Assembly: GCA_033763635.1 (NCBI GenBank)
Contig: JANRKG010000484.1
Coordinates: forward strand, 1 to 36,005
Reading direction: 5' to 3'
From: JANRKG01 sp033763635
GTDB lineage: Bacteria; Cyanobacteriota; Cyanobacteriia; GCF-001939115
Length of the DNA: 36,005 nucleotides
In this document: piece after piece, positions 22,069 to 30,779 of the stretch
Layout of the letters: each line of letters begins with the position of its first letter
Position numbering within the stretch: position 1 is the first letter of the stretch
Made by a program: the position numbers and the translations under genes
The notes under the pieces: generated by a model
What the model saw: the letters and a program-made list of their open reading frames with translations, nothing else
Databases searched by the model: none
What the model was told of the DNA's origin: nothing

Positions 22069-24534
22069 ATGGTTCTTGAAAAGGCAGTCACTAATCCACT
22101 TTACGAATCCTCAATGCCCTCAGATTCTCTTCCTGATAGTTCCCCAGAAATTTTTTCTGACAGTTGGCTAGAAGGCACTCAACGGGGCTATCGAACGCTG
22201 GTTACGTCCCCAGCGGGTATCTTTCATCTAACTGCGAATGGGTACTGTGCCTACGTCAGCAACCGTTGGTGTGAGATGGCGGGAATGTCGGGGAATCAGG
22301 CTGAAGGTCAGGGTTGGGTAAAAGCGCTTCATACGGAGGATCGCAAACAATTTCTGCAAACCCTCCAACAGGCGGCAGCAGAACGCTCCTCCTTTGAAAG
22401 TGAGTTTCGCTTGCAGCACCCGGATGGCTCGATCGTCTGGGTGACGGGGCAGGCAGTTGCAGAGCAGGATGACGAAGGAACCGTGACGGGATACATCCTC
22501 TCCATTACCGATATTACGGAACGGAAGGCGATTGAAGAAAAACTTCGTCAGTATAGTCACCATCTAGAGGAGGTGGTTCGGGAACGTACCGCCGAGTTGA
22601 CCCAGACCAACGAACAACTCCAGCAGGAGATTGCAGAGCGGAAACAAGCCGAACATATCCTGTGTCTTCAAGCAGAACGGGAACGACTGGTCGCTGCCAT
22701 CAGCCAGCGAATTCACCAGTCCCTGAATTTAACTGAAATCCTGACAACCGTGGTCGCTGAAGTGCGCCAGTTTTTGCAGACCGATCGGGTCGTGATTTAT
22801 CAATTTGCAGCGGACTGGCAGGGGGAGGTGGTTGTGGAATCGGTGGCCCCGGATTGGCGATCGATTCTCTATGAGACGATGGCAGACCCCTGTTTTCAGC
22901 AGGAGTTTGTGGAACGGTATCGCCAAGGGTGGGTGAACGCGATCTCCGATGTCTATCAGGAGCATCGACAGGGTTGCCATCGGGAAGCGCTCAGGGAGTT
23001 ACAGATCCGGGCCAGCCTGGTTGTCCCCATTCTGCAAGGGGAAACCCTGTGGGGACTCCTGATCGCCCATCAATGCCATGCCCCCCGCTCCTGGCAATCG
23101 TGGGAGTCGGAAGCGCTGACACAACTGGCCCTTCAGTTAGGGATTGCCATTCAACAATCAGAGCTGTATCACGAGGTCCAGAGGCTCAACACGGTTTTAG
23201 AACAGCAAGTCATCGAGCGCACCGCCCAGGTGCAACAGGCTTTAAACTTTGAAGCCATGCTGAAACATATTACCGACCAAGTACGGGACAGCCTGGACGA
23301 AAATCAAATCTTGCAAACCGCTGTTCGACAACTGGTGAGGGTTTCGGGCATTCGTCACGGTGCAGCAACGGTGTATGGGTTAGAGTCTGAGACTGCAATG
23401 GTGCGGTATGAATGTAATACGGGGGGCGCAGTTACCCAAAGTCAGGCGACGGCGATCGGAGCCTTTCCAGAAATTTATCAACAACTCGCGGAGAGCCAAT
23501 ATTTTCAATTTTGCATTCGCCACCCTGATCCATCAATGACAGGAATTGATCAGAATGCCGCCCAACTCGCTTGCCCGATCGTCGATGATCAGGGAGTTCT
23601 GGGGGATTTGTGGCTCACCCGCTCCAGAGAGGAAAGTTTCAGTGAACTAGAAATCCGACTGGTACAACAGGTCGCCAACCAGTGCGCGATCGGGATTCGA
23701 CAGGCGCGGCTCTATCGGGCAGCCCAGGCGCAGGTCGAGGAATTAGAGAAACTGAATCACCTGAAGGATGACTTTTTGAATACGGTATCCCATGAATTGC
23801 GGACTCCCCTATCCAGCATGAACATGGCAGTTCAGATGTTGGAAACGATTCTCTTTCCCCAAGAAAACCGTGTGGTTGAGGAACCGATCACCCCTGGCTC
23901 CCTGGTTTTGCCTCCCCCCGTTTTTCAAAAGCTCACCCGCTATTTCCGAATTCTAACTAATGAGTGCCAGCGGGAAGTCACCTTAATTAACAACCTGTTG
24001 GACCTCTCACGGTTGGAAGTGGGCAATCAACCGCTGGTCTTGATGACCCTGGCTCCCCAACCCTGGATTATCAAGGTTGCAGAAGTATTTTCTGAGCGCA
24101 TTCGTAGCCAGGAACAGCAGTTGCAGATTCAATTGCCCGATCGTCTACCACCTTTGACCACGGACTTTAATTACCTGGAACGAATTGTCACTGAACTTTT
24201 AAACAACGCCTGTAAATATACGCCCGCTCAAGGAACCATCACCCTTCAAGGGGAGATTCTGGACGATCAGGATCAGACTCGCTCCCCGGCTCCCAAGACT
24301 CCCCAACTGCGGTTAAGCATTATCAATACGGGCATCGAAATTCCTGCCCATGAACTGAATCAAATCTTCGAGAAGTTTTACCGCATTCCAAATCATGACC
24401 CCTGGAAACGAGGGGGGACTGGGTTAGGGTTGGCCCTGGTAAAACGCCTTGCAGCCCACCTGGGGGCGACAATTACCGTTGAAAGTGAAGCTGGTGAGAT
24501 GCGCTTTCATCTAACCCTCCCCTTCGTCCCTTAA
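22069..24534 (+). CDS. PAS-GAF-GAF sensor histidine kinase with a DXCF-type cyanobacteriochrome GAF
   Basis: 821 residues, soluble. A PAS/PAC domain (~40-155, ending ILSITDITERKAIEE) leads through a coiled coil to GAF1 (~215-375). GAF1 has Cys275 in the DPCF motif and Cys303-His304 in GCHREALRELQI, 28 residues apart, followed by SLVVPI and LWGLLIAHQCHAPRSW. This is the two-cysteine signature and spacing of DXCF cyanobacteriochromes such as TePixJ. GAF2 (~395-550) lacks these motifs. HisKA has His575 (TVSHELRTPLSSMN). HATPase_c has the G2 box GGTGLGLALVKRL, but the G1 box reads INTGIEIP with Asn for the usual Asp, as in many cyanobacterial GAF kinases. There is no receiver. It is a likely photoreceptor kinase with a partner regulator elsewhere. 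Its stop codon lies at the edge of a palindromic element. Confidence 0.9.
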   Translation: MVLEKAVTNPLYESSMPSDSLPDSSPEIFSDSWLEGTQRGYRTLVTSPAGIFHLTANGYCAYVSNRWCEMAGMSGNQAEGQGWVKALHTEDRKQFLQTLQQAAAERSSFESEFRLQHPDGSIVWVTGQAVAEQDDEGTVTGYILSITDITERKAIEEKLRQYSHHLEEVVRERTAELTQTNEQLQQEIAERKQAEHILCLQAERERLVAAISQRIHQSLNLTEILTTVVAEVRQFLQTDRVVIYQFAADWQGEVVVESVAPDWRSILYETMADPCFQQEFVERYRQGWVNAISDVYQEHRQGCHREALRELQIRASLVVPILQGETLWGLLIAHQCHAPRSWQSWESEALTQLALQLGIAIQQSELYHEVQRLNTVLEQQVIERTAQVQQALNFEAMLKHITDQVRDSLDENQILQTAVRQLVRVSGIRHGAATVYGLESETAMVRYECNTGGAVTQSQATAIGAFPEIYQQLAESQYFQFCIRHPDPSMTGIDQNAAQLACPIVDDQGVLGDLWLTRSREESFSELEIRLVQQVANQCAIGIRQARLYRAAQAQVEELEKLNHLKDDFLNTVSHELRTPLSSMNMAVQMLETILFPQENRVVEEPITPGSLVLPPPVFQKLTRYFRILTNECQREVTLINNLLDLSRLEVGNQPLVLMTLAPQPWIIKVAEVFSERIRSQEQQLQIQLPDRLPPLTTDFNYLERIVTELLNNACKYTPAQGTITLQGEILDDQDQTRSPAPKTPQLRLSIINTGIEIPAHELNQIFEKFYRIPNHDPWKRGGTGLGLALVKRLAAHLGATITVESEAGEMRFHLTLPFVP

Positions 24535-24648
24535 TCCCCTCCTGCGAGGGGCAGGGATGGGTTGCGTGTTCGCAAAAGCCGTCGTTTGCTGATCTACCCC
24601 CTAACCTACCCCGCCCTTCGGGCACCCCTCCCACGAGCAGGAGATGAG
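24531..24648. repeat. Palindromic element, family B, copy 2
   Basis: It starts TTAATCCCCTCCTGCGAGGGG and ends with the complement of CTCATCTCCTGCTCGTGGGA, so the ends are imperfect inverted repeats related to those at 6315-6443. An inner CCCGCCCTTCGGGC hairpin is present. The kinase TAA stop (24532-24534) lies inside the first bases of the element. It probably also acts as a 3' transcript-end structure. Confidence 0.6.
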
Positions 24649-24760
24649 TTCTCTAGACACGGTAGCCCCTTAAACGCTTGCAATGCTTGCCATCGACGTT
24701 TAGATTTAATTCATTATTGGTAACAGAGTGCAACGGTCATCCTGGAGGATGGCTGGGTGC

Positions 24761-24767
24761 GGAGGAG
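24761..24767 (+). promoter_or_regulatory. GGAGGAG Shine-Dalgarno of the amino-acid-binding protein
   Basis: GGAGGAG lies 10 nt before the ATG at 24778. It selects this ATG over the in-frame GTG at 24757, which lies upstream of the ribosome site. Confidence 0.7.
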
Positions 24768-24777
24768 TAGATTTTTC

Positions 24778-26076
24778 ATGAATAGTCCCAGTTCCCTGAA
24801 AGGATTAAGCCCACGATCGGCGTTTTTCGTTGCCCTTGCTACTGTTTCGGCGGGTGTGTTGGCAGCAGCCTGTCAACCGAATACCACCCAGGCTCCCACC
24901 ACTACCGGGGGAAGTCCGGCTTCCAGTCCCGCTGCGGCTGGGAATACGGTCAAAATTGTGTCCAGTCTGCCGATGACTGGGAGTTCCCTGGGGCAAACCC
25001 AGACGATCGTGAATGGGATTAAGCAAGTTCTGGAAGAATCCAATTATGGAGCCTGTACGGGCAAACTCAAGATTGAGTACGAGATGATGGATGACGCGAC
25101 AGCGGCGGCAGGTAAGTGGGACCCGGCACAGGTGACATCCAATGCGAACCGGGCCGTCTCCGATCCCAATGTTGTCGCTGTGATTGGGACGTTCAACTCT
25201 GGTGCTGCCAAACTCGCGATCCCCATTCTGAATACTGCTAACGTGGTGATGGTCAGCCCTGCAAACACCTATCCAGGACTCACAAAACCGGGGAAAGGGG
25301 AAGGAAAAGAACCAGATGTTTACTACCCTAATGGCATTCGTAATTATGCACGGGTGGTTCCCGCAGATGATTTACAGGGCGCAGCGGGGGCGAACTGGGC
25401 TAAAACTTTGGGTATAAAACGGGTCTACATTCTGGATGACCAGGAGCTATACGGCAAGGGAATTGCTGACATCTTCAAATCTACTGCGAAGAACCTGGGG
25501 ATCGAAGTGCTGGGCCATGAGGGGATTGACTCTAAAGCCAGCGACTATAAGGCATTGATGACCAAAATCAAAGCTTTGAATCCCGATCTGATCTACTTTG
25601 GTGGAATTACTCAGAACAATGCAGGACAGTTGGTAAAAGACATGCGAAATGTCGGGATGACCAACGACAGAGTAAAGTTTATGGGACCCGATGGGATCTT
25701 CGAGCAAGCGTTGATCGATGCGGCTGGTAAAGACGCAGAAGGGGTCATGGCGACGTTTGGGGGGGTTCCGGGGAGCCAACTCACAGGAACTGGGAAAACC
25801 TGGTACGAGAACTACAAGAAGAAATATAATGCCGAACCGGAGGCGTATGCCGCTTATGGCTATGAAGCGGCCCAGGTGGTGGTTCAGGCAATTAATAAGG
25901 TCTGTAAGAACGATCGCGCCGCTATTCGGGATGCCGTCATGGCAACGAAGGATTTTGAAGGGGTGCTGGGCAAATGGAGCTTTGACGCGAATGGGGATAC
26001 CACCCTCAGTACCATGTCTGGCAACGTCGTGAAAAGCAGTAAGTACGAGTTTTCTCAATTGTTAAAGGCCCAATAG
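24778..26076 (+). CDS. livK: Branched-chain/neutral amino-acid ABC transporter substrate-binding lipoprotein
   Basis: 432 residues. It is a lipoprotein with lipobox LAAAC (Cys32), then a Thr/Ser/Pro-rich tether, then a two-lobed LivK-type periplasmic binding fold (VKIVSSLPMTGSSLGQTQ, VVAVIGTFNSGAAKLAIP, ANVVMVSPANTYPGLT, YAAYGYEAAQVV). It captures the substrate at the outer face of the inner membrane for the permeases that follow 4 bp downstream. It most resembles NatB/LivK proteins of cyanobacteria rather than the urea-binding UrtA (judgement by motif, not alignment). Substrate specificity is inferred as hydrophobic or neutral amino acids. It is the first gene of a five-gene operon. Confidence 0.9.
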   Translation: MNSPSSLKGLSPRSAFFVALATVSAGVLAAACQPNTTQAPTTTGGSPASSPAAAGNTVKIVSSLPMTGSSLGQTQTIVNGIKQVLEESNYGACTGKLKIEYEMMDDATAAAGKWDPAQVTSNANRAVSDPNVVAVIGTFNSGAAKLAIPILNTANVVMVSPANTYPGLTKPGKGEGKEPDVYYPNGIRNYARVVPADDLQGAAGANWAKTLGIKRVYILDDQELYGKGIADIFKSTAKNLGIEVLGHEGIDSKASDYKALMTKIKALNPDLIYFGGITQNNAGQLVKDMRNVGMTNDRVKFMGPDGIFEQALIDAAGKDAEGVMATFGGVPGSQLTGTGKTWYENYKKKYNAEPEAYAAYGYEAAQVVVQAINKVCKNDRAAIRDAVMATKDFEGVLGKWSFDANGDTTLSTMSGNVVKSSKYEFSQLLKAQ

Positions 26077-26080
26077 TGTT

Positions 26081-27157
26081 ATGAAACGATGGCAGTCAAG
26101 TCTGCTGTATCTAGGGGTTGCCTATTTGATCTTGCTCATTGGGCCTCTGGCTGGATTAGACATTCCCCGCATTATTGGGGATATCGCCCGCAGCCCCGAT
26201 GTACTCGTGCAGCAAATTCTGGTGGGTCTGGTGAATGGGGCTATTATTGCCATCATTGCGCTGGGCTATACCCTGGTCTATGGCATCATCGAACTGATTA
26301 ATTTTGCCCACGGAGATCTTTATATGTTGGGGGCTTTTGCCTCCCTCACGGTGGTAGGAGCCTTGGGAGTCCAAGATGGCGCGCCCCTTCAAAGCAGTCT
26401 GCTTCCTATGCTGGCGGCGCTGGTGGTTGCGTCTGTCTTCTGTGCCGGGGTCAACATGCTGACCGAACGGTATGCCTACCGCCCATTGCGAAATGCCCCC
26501 CGCCTTGCCCCATTGATTTCTGCGATCGGAGTTTCCTTTATCTTCATCAATACGGGTCTTTTCTGGGGCGGGTTACGGGCCTTTTTTCCCATCATGGGAG
26601 CGAATGCAGCAGCCCCGAAAAGTTTTCCAGACTTACTCCCCCGGATTGACCTGTTAAAACAATTTGGCATTCAGAGCAACATCGCCTTTACGACGAAAGA
26701 CTTGATTGTCTTGGTGGTGGCAGTGGTTCTCATGGTCAGTTTGCATCTGTTCGTTCAGTACACCCGGTTGGGGAAAGCCATGCGGGCGACAGCCCAAAAT
26801 CGAGATGCAGCCCGAATGATGGGGATCAATGTAGACTTGATTATTGCCCTGACCTTTCTCCTGGGAGGTGCCCTGGCAGGGGCAGCAGGGTTACTGGTAG
26901 GGCTGTATAATAATACAGTTGTATTTACGATGGGCTTTACCGCTGGGCTACGGGCTTTTACGGCTGCGGTCCTGGGGGGAATTGGCAACATTATCGGAGC
27001 GATGCTAGGGGGAGTGTTAATTGGGGTTTTGTCTGCCCTCAGTGACCAATATCTTTCCAGCCGTTGGACGAATGCGTGGGTATTTGCTGTTCTGGTGATT
27101 ATTCTGGCCTTTCGCCCTGGGGGGTTGCTGGGCGAAAAACTTCAGGAAAAGGTGTAG
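26081..27157 (+). CDS. livH: Branched-chain amino-acid ABC transporter permease, LivH type
   Basis: 358 residues with ~9 membrane segments. The family blocks are present: GLVNGAIIAIIALGYTLVYG, IELINFAHGDLYMLGAF, YTRLGKAMRATAQNRDAARM (the EAA-like coupling loop) and a C-terminal RPGGLLG. The protein is ~60 residues longer than E. coli LivH because of an extra N-terminal membrane segment (YLGVAYLILLIGPLAGL). With the LivM-type partner it forms the transmembrane channel. It starts 4 bp after the binding-protein gene and is followed by the LivM gene after 12 bp. Confidence 0.93.
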   Translation: MKRWQSSLLYLGVAYLILLIGPLAGLDIPRIIGDIARSPDVLVQQILVGLVNGAIIAIIALGYTLVYGIIELINFAHGDLYMLGAFASLTVVGALGVQDGAPLQSSLLPMLAALVVASVFCAGVNMLTERYAYRPLRNAPRLAPLISAIGVSFIFINTGLFWGGLRAFFPIMGANAAAPKSFPDLLPRIDLLKQFGIQSNIAFTTKDLIVLVVAVVLMVSLHLFVQYTRLGKAMRATAQNRDAARMMGINVDLIIALTFLLGGALAGAAGLLVGLYNNTVVFTMGFTAGLRAFTAAVLGGIGNIIGAMLGGVLIGVLSALSDQYLSSRWTNAWVFAVLVIILAFRPGGLLGEKLQEKV

Positions 27158-27169
27158 GAAGAAACCAAC

Positions 27170-28729
27170 ATGGTAAAGGGGTTGCTAAAGGCGCTACCGA
27201 CAGGAAGTGGATTGGGGGCGATCGCGGCCCTGACCGTGGTTCTGTTTGGCGGGTGGAGCGGTGCAGTCATCGGCTGGCTTTTAGGAGCGGGAGCGGGGTT
27301 TCTAGCCTGTGGGGGACGCAGAATTCCCAATCTCCAGGCCGGGGCGTTGCAGGGAGGCAAAAGCGGGGCGATCGTCGGCCTGTGGATTCTCGTTGGAAAC
27401 TTGCTGGGGAAGTTCGTGATCCGTCCTCTGGCGGGTTTATCTTCTGAGGGAATTCCCCAAATTCTTTTATATGGTGGGGTCGGTTTAGGGGTAGCCACCC
27501 TCGCGGGAGCCAGCCTGGGGGCACTTCAGGGTATGAATCGCGCACACCGCCCGGTTGCAACCCGATTATTCATGGCCCTGAGTTTATTGCTTTTTCCCTT
27601 AGCAGATCAATTAGCCCAAACCCGCTGGATCGCAGCTTCGATTCAAATCATGATCTTTATCATGCTGGCTCTGGGGTTAAATATCGTTGTAGGCTTTGCC
27701 GGATTGCTGGATTTAGGCTATGCGGCCTTCTTTGCAATCGGTGCTTACACAACGGGCCTCCTTTCCTCTCCCCAATTGGGCATCCAGGGAAATTTCTGGT
27801 TAGTGATCTGGGCGGCGGCAGCGGTGGCGGCCCTTGCGGGGACAGTCCTGGGTTCGGCGACGTTGCCCCTACGCGGAGATTACCTGGCGATCGTCACTCT
27901 GGGCTTTGGGGAAATCATTCCGGTCGTGTTTCGCAACCTGACCAATGTGCAATTGTACGAACCCATTTCTAAGCTGGTTGCCGACTTTACGGGTAATCCC
28001 ACGCTGGCCCTTTGTCTGCTGGGATGCGACAAACCCCTTAACCTGACCGGGGGAGAAGCAGGAATCAACCCGATTGGTCGTCCTTCTTTGCCAATCGTGG
28101 GGACGTTCCAGCCCACAAACGACCTGCCCTGGTACTACCTGATTCTGACCCTATTGGTTCTGGCCTACTTCGTGATCAATCGTCTGCGGGATTCTCGCCT
28201 GGGTCGTGCCTGGACAGCATTGCGTGAGGATGAACTGGCAGCGAGTGCGATGGGCATTAATATCGTCCGTACCAAACTTTTGGCCTTTGCAATGGGAGCA
28301 ACGTTTTCAGGCTTTGCCGGATCGTTCTATGCCGCCTACATTAGTGCCATCTTCCCCAGTGTGTTTGATTTCTCTGTATCTGTGATCATTCTTTGCATGG
28401 TGATCCTGGGCGGGCTGGGAAACATGACTGGAGTGATCCTGGGGGGGTTGATTATTATGGGAGCCGATCGCCTCTACCTGCCCCAACTGGCCCAGCTTCT
28501 TAAGGGGATTCTCAATACTTCCATCTTTCCCAATGTTGCTAGCCCCCAATGGCGGGATTTTCTGGCAACTACGATCGATCCGCTCCAGATGCGTCTCTTT
28601 TTGTTTGGCTTAACCCTGGTCATCATGATGATTGTGCGCCCTGAAGGAATTATTCCCGATTCAGTTCATCGGGCGGAATTGCACCATGCGGAGAATGAAC
28701 CGCCCGCTGATGCCGGGAGGACGGTTTAA
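27170..28729 (+). CDS. livM: Branched-chain amino-acid ABC transporter permease, LivM type, with N-terminal membrane extension
   Basis: 519 residues, long for LivM (usually ~320-430). The canonical permease starts near residue 130 (ASIQIMIFIMLALGLNIVVG, GLLDLGYAAFFAIGAYT) and contains the coupling loop DSRLGRAWTALREDELAASA and the terminal RPEGIIP. The first ~125 residues are an extra glycine-rich region with about three membrane spans (~15-47, ~58-84, ~98-122) and glycine-zipper-like spacing (GALQGGKSGAIVG, GVGLGVATLAGASLGALQG). The extension could stabilise the complex or be a small fused membrane domain; its role is unknown. The stop overlaps the LivG start as TAATG, so the two are translationally coupled. 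Confidence 0.92.
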   Translation: MVKGLLKALPTGSGLGAIAALTVVLFGGWSGAVIGWLLGAGAGFLACGGRRIPNLQAGALQGGKSGAIVGLWILVGNLLGKFVIRPLAGLSSEGIPQILLYGGVGLGVATLAGASLGALQGMNRAHRPVATRLFMALSLLLFPLADQLAQTRWIAASIQIMIFIMLALGLNIVVGFAGLLDLGYAAFFAIGAYTTGLLSSPQLGIQGNFWLVIWAAAAVAALAGTVLGSATLPLRGDYLAIVTLGFGEIIPVVFRNLTNVQLYEPISKLVADFTGNPTLALCLLGCDKPLNLTGGEAGINPIGRPSLPIVGTFQPTNDLPWYYLILTLLVLAYFVINRLRDSRLGRAWTALREDELAASAMGINIVRTKLLAFAMGATFSGFAGSFYAAYISAIFPSVFDFSVSVIILCMVILGGLGNMTGVILGGLIIMGADRLYLPQLAQLLKGILNTSIFPNVASPQWRDFLATTIDPLQMRLFLFGLTLVIMMIVRPEGIIPDSVHRAELHHAENEPPADAGRTV

Positions 28730-29508
28730 TGGCTCTGCTAGAAGCTCGTCAATTAACGATGCAGTTTGGCGGTTTGGTTGCCGTCAACCGGGTAGACTTC
28801 ACCCTGGAACCGGGGATGATCGCCAGTCTGATCGGTCCCAATGGCGCGGGAAAGACCACCTTTTTTAATATGCTGACTGGGTTGTACTATCCAACCACAG
28901 GTCAACTCTCCTTACGGGGACAGAACATTACCGGATTCGCGCCCGATCGCCTCACGGGTTTGGGCATCTCTCGCACCTTTCAGAACATTCGGCTCTTTAG
29001 TAATATGACCGTGCTGGATAATGTGCTGGTGGGCCGCCATAGCCGTCTCAAATCTGGCTTGGTGGGGGCCGTTTTGCGTCCTCCTAAAGTTCGGGCGGAA
29101 GAACACCAGGCCAGGGAACGGGCGGCATATCTACTAGATTTTGTTGGTCTGGGAGCCTCTAAGGGACGAGAACTCGCCAAAAACCTTTCCTACGGAGATC
29201 AACGCCGTCTGGAGATTGCCCGTGCCCTGGCCTCCGATCCCCAAATCCTGTTGCTGGACGAACCGACAGCAGGGATGAACCCCAATGAAACGGCTGAACT
29301 TACCCGCTTTATCCGTCAGCTTCGGGACGAATTGAGTCTGACGATTCTCCTGATTGAACATGACATGAAAGTAGTGATGGGCATTTCCGATCGCGTCAGT
29401 GTGATGGAGTACGGGTCGAAGATTGCCGAGGGTACGCCGTCTGAGGTGCGATCAAACCCCCGCGTGATTGAAGCCTACTTGGGCAAAGAGGATGATTCTC
29501 CCCCGTAG
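28729..29508 (+). CDS. livG: Branched-chain amino-acid ABC transporter ATPase, LivG type
   Basis: 259 residues. It has Walker A GPNGAGKTT, the LivG-specific ISRTFQNIRLF block after the Q-loop region, signature LSYGDQRRLEIARAL, Walker B ILLLDEPTAGMNPNE and the H-loop LIEHDMK. As the cytoplasmic motor it pairs with LivF on the LivH/LivM membrane core. A strong GGGAGGA site precedes the ATG, which overlaps the LivM stop by one base. Confidence 0.96.
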   Translation: MALLEARQLTMQFGGLVAVNRVDFTLEPGMIASLIGPNGAGKTTFFNMLTGLYYPTTGQLSLRGQNITGFAPDRLTGLGISRTFQNIRLFSNMTVLDNVLVGRHSRLKSGLVGAVLRPPKVRAEEHQARERAAYLLDFVGLGASKGRELAKNLSYGDQRRLEIARALASDPQILLLDEPTAGMNPNETAELTRFIRQLRDELSLTILLIEHDMKVVMGISDRVSVMEYGSKIAEGTPSEVRSNPRVIEAYLGKEDDSPP

Positions 29509-29580
29509 CAATGGGAAACTCTGAGCCTCGATAGGTGCACCTCTGATTTCTGTTTCAACTCTGCCTACTCACCCATTCCC

Positions 29581-30288
29581 ATGCTGCACGTTAACGATCT
29601 CCATACCTATTACGGCAATATTCATGCCCTGAAAGGCATCTCCCTATACGTTGAATCCGGAGAGATCGTTACCCTCCTGGGCAGCAACGGAGCGGGAAAA
29701 ACGACTACCCTGCGAACCATTCAGGGTCTTCTCAAACCCAGAGAAGGCACCATTCTGTTTGAAGGGAAATCTGTGCAATCCCTTTCCACCGAGGCGATCG
29801 TCCGGCTCGGTATTTCCCAAAGCCCCGAAGGACGGATGGTATTCCCCCGGATGACGGTACTGGAAAATTTGGAAATGGGAGCCTTCTCCCGTAACGATTC
29901 TGCGGGTATTAAGTCCGATCTGGAACGTGCGCTCCACCTGTTTCCCCGATTGAAAGAACGGATTAATCAGAAGGCCGGAACGCTTTCTGGGGGAGAACAA
30001 CAGATGTTGGCGATCGGGCGGGCGATGATGTCCCGCCCCCGCTTGCTCTTACTCGATGAACCCAGCATGGGGCTGGCTCCTTTATTAGTTGCCCAAATTT
30101 TTTCTATCATCAAAGATATTAATGCTCAGGGCACAACCGTTCTTTTAGTAGAGCAAAATGCGCGAATGGCTCTGAGTGTTGCCCATCGCGGGTATGTCCT
30201 GCAAACAGGGCAAATCGTTCTCTCTGGAACGGCCCAGGAATTACAGACGAATGAAACCGTGCGACAGGCATACCTGGGGGAAGGGTAA
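29581..30288 (+). CDS. livF: Branched-chain amino-acid ABC transporter ATPase, LivF type
   Basis: 235 residues. It has Walker A GSNGAGKTT, Q-loop region ISQSPEGRMVFPRMTVLENL, signature LSGGEQQMLAIGRAMM, Walker B LLLLDEPSMGLAP and H-loop LLVEQN. The sequence beginning LHVNDLHTYYGNIHALKGIS is typical of LivF/UrtE-like subunits. It is the last gene of the transporter operon, 72 bp after LivG. Its stop codon directly abuts the stop of the convergent gene, leaving no spacer. Confidence 0.95.
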   Translation: MLHVNDLHTYYGNIHALKGISLYVESGEIVTLLGSNGAGKTTTLRTIQGLLKPREGTILFEGKSVQSLSTEAIVRLGISQSPEGRMVFPRMTVLENLEMGAFSRNDSAGIKSDLERALHLFPRLKERINQKAGTLSGGEQQMLAIGRAMMSRPRLLLLDEPSMGLAPLLVAQIFSIIKDINAQGTTVLLVEQNARMALSVAHRGYVLQTGQIVLSGTAQELQTNETVRQAYLGEG

Positions 30289-30747
30289 CTACCAACCCCT
30301 CGTAATTGGCTCCCGCAATAGCTCAGTCGTGCCCTTCGTGACAGTTAAAAACTTGCCTCTAGGAGTCTGGGCCAGAATATACATAACATCCCCATTCACG
30401 GCCTCAAAGTAAGTTCCTTTGGGATCGTAGTCTTTCAGCCGTACCCGGATGGACTGGCGAGATTTTTTGTTAACACCTACATAGTGACTGGGATTATCTC
30501 CGCCACAGATATTGACCCAGTAGTTTTTCGTCTCCATTGAGAGAAACATACTCTCGGACTTACCACAGAAATTTCGAACCTGTTGAGCAATCTGATTGCT
30601 GCGCCCATTCTGTTGGGTTGTCCTTGCGCCTGACTCAACCCCTTGAGTTCCCAACGCAAGGGCGGGAGCCATTCCCAGAGCAAGAGAAACCCCAATCACT
30701 TGAACCCCCAGGGAATGCCCCCAAGCTTTACCAATGTTTTGCATCAT
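30289..30747 (-). CDS. Secreted hypothetical protein
   Basis: 152 residues from the ATG at 30747 (ATGATG preceded by GGAAGAG); an in-frame GTG at 30762 is possible. There is a signal peptide (~1-32: VQVIGVSLALGMAPALALG), then a low-complexity Gln/Ser/Arg linker. A compact C-terminal domain of ~95 residues follows, with two cysteines that could form a disulfide (NFCGKSE, NICGGDNP) and beta-rich blocks YVGVNKKSRQSIRVRL, TYFEAVNGDVMYILAQ and GKFLTVTKGTTELLREP. No family is recognised. It lies 32 bp downstream of the peptide-binding lipoprotein gene on the same strand and may be co-transcribed. It is probably periplasmic. Confidence 0.7.
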   Translation of the reverse strand: MMQNIGKAWGHSLGVQVIGVSLALGMAPALALGTQGVESGARTTQQNGRSNQIAQQVRNFCGKSESMFLSMETKNYWVNICGGDNPSHYVGVNKKSRQSIRVRLKDYDPKGTYFEAVNGDVMYILAQTPRGKFLTVTKGTTELLREPITRGW

Positions 30748-30779
30748 TCCAGTCTCTTCCACAAGTTGTCATCAAGCGA

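Noticed and set aside
24778..30288. Urea transporter (urtABCDE) reading of the five-gene ABC operon
   Set aside because: Gene order is similar, but the binding protein looks like LivK/NatB rather than UrtA by its visible motifs. This was judged by eye and an alignment could revise it.
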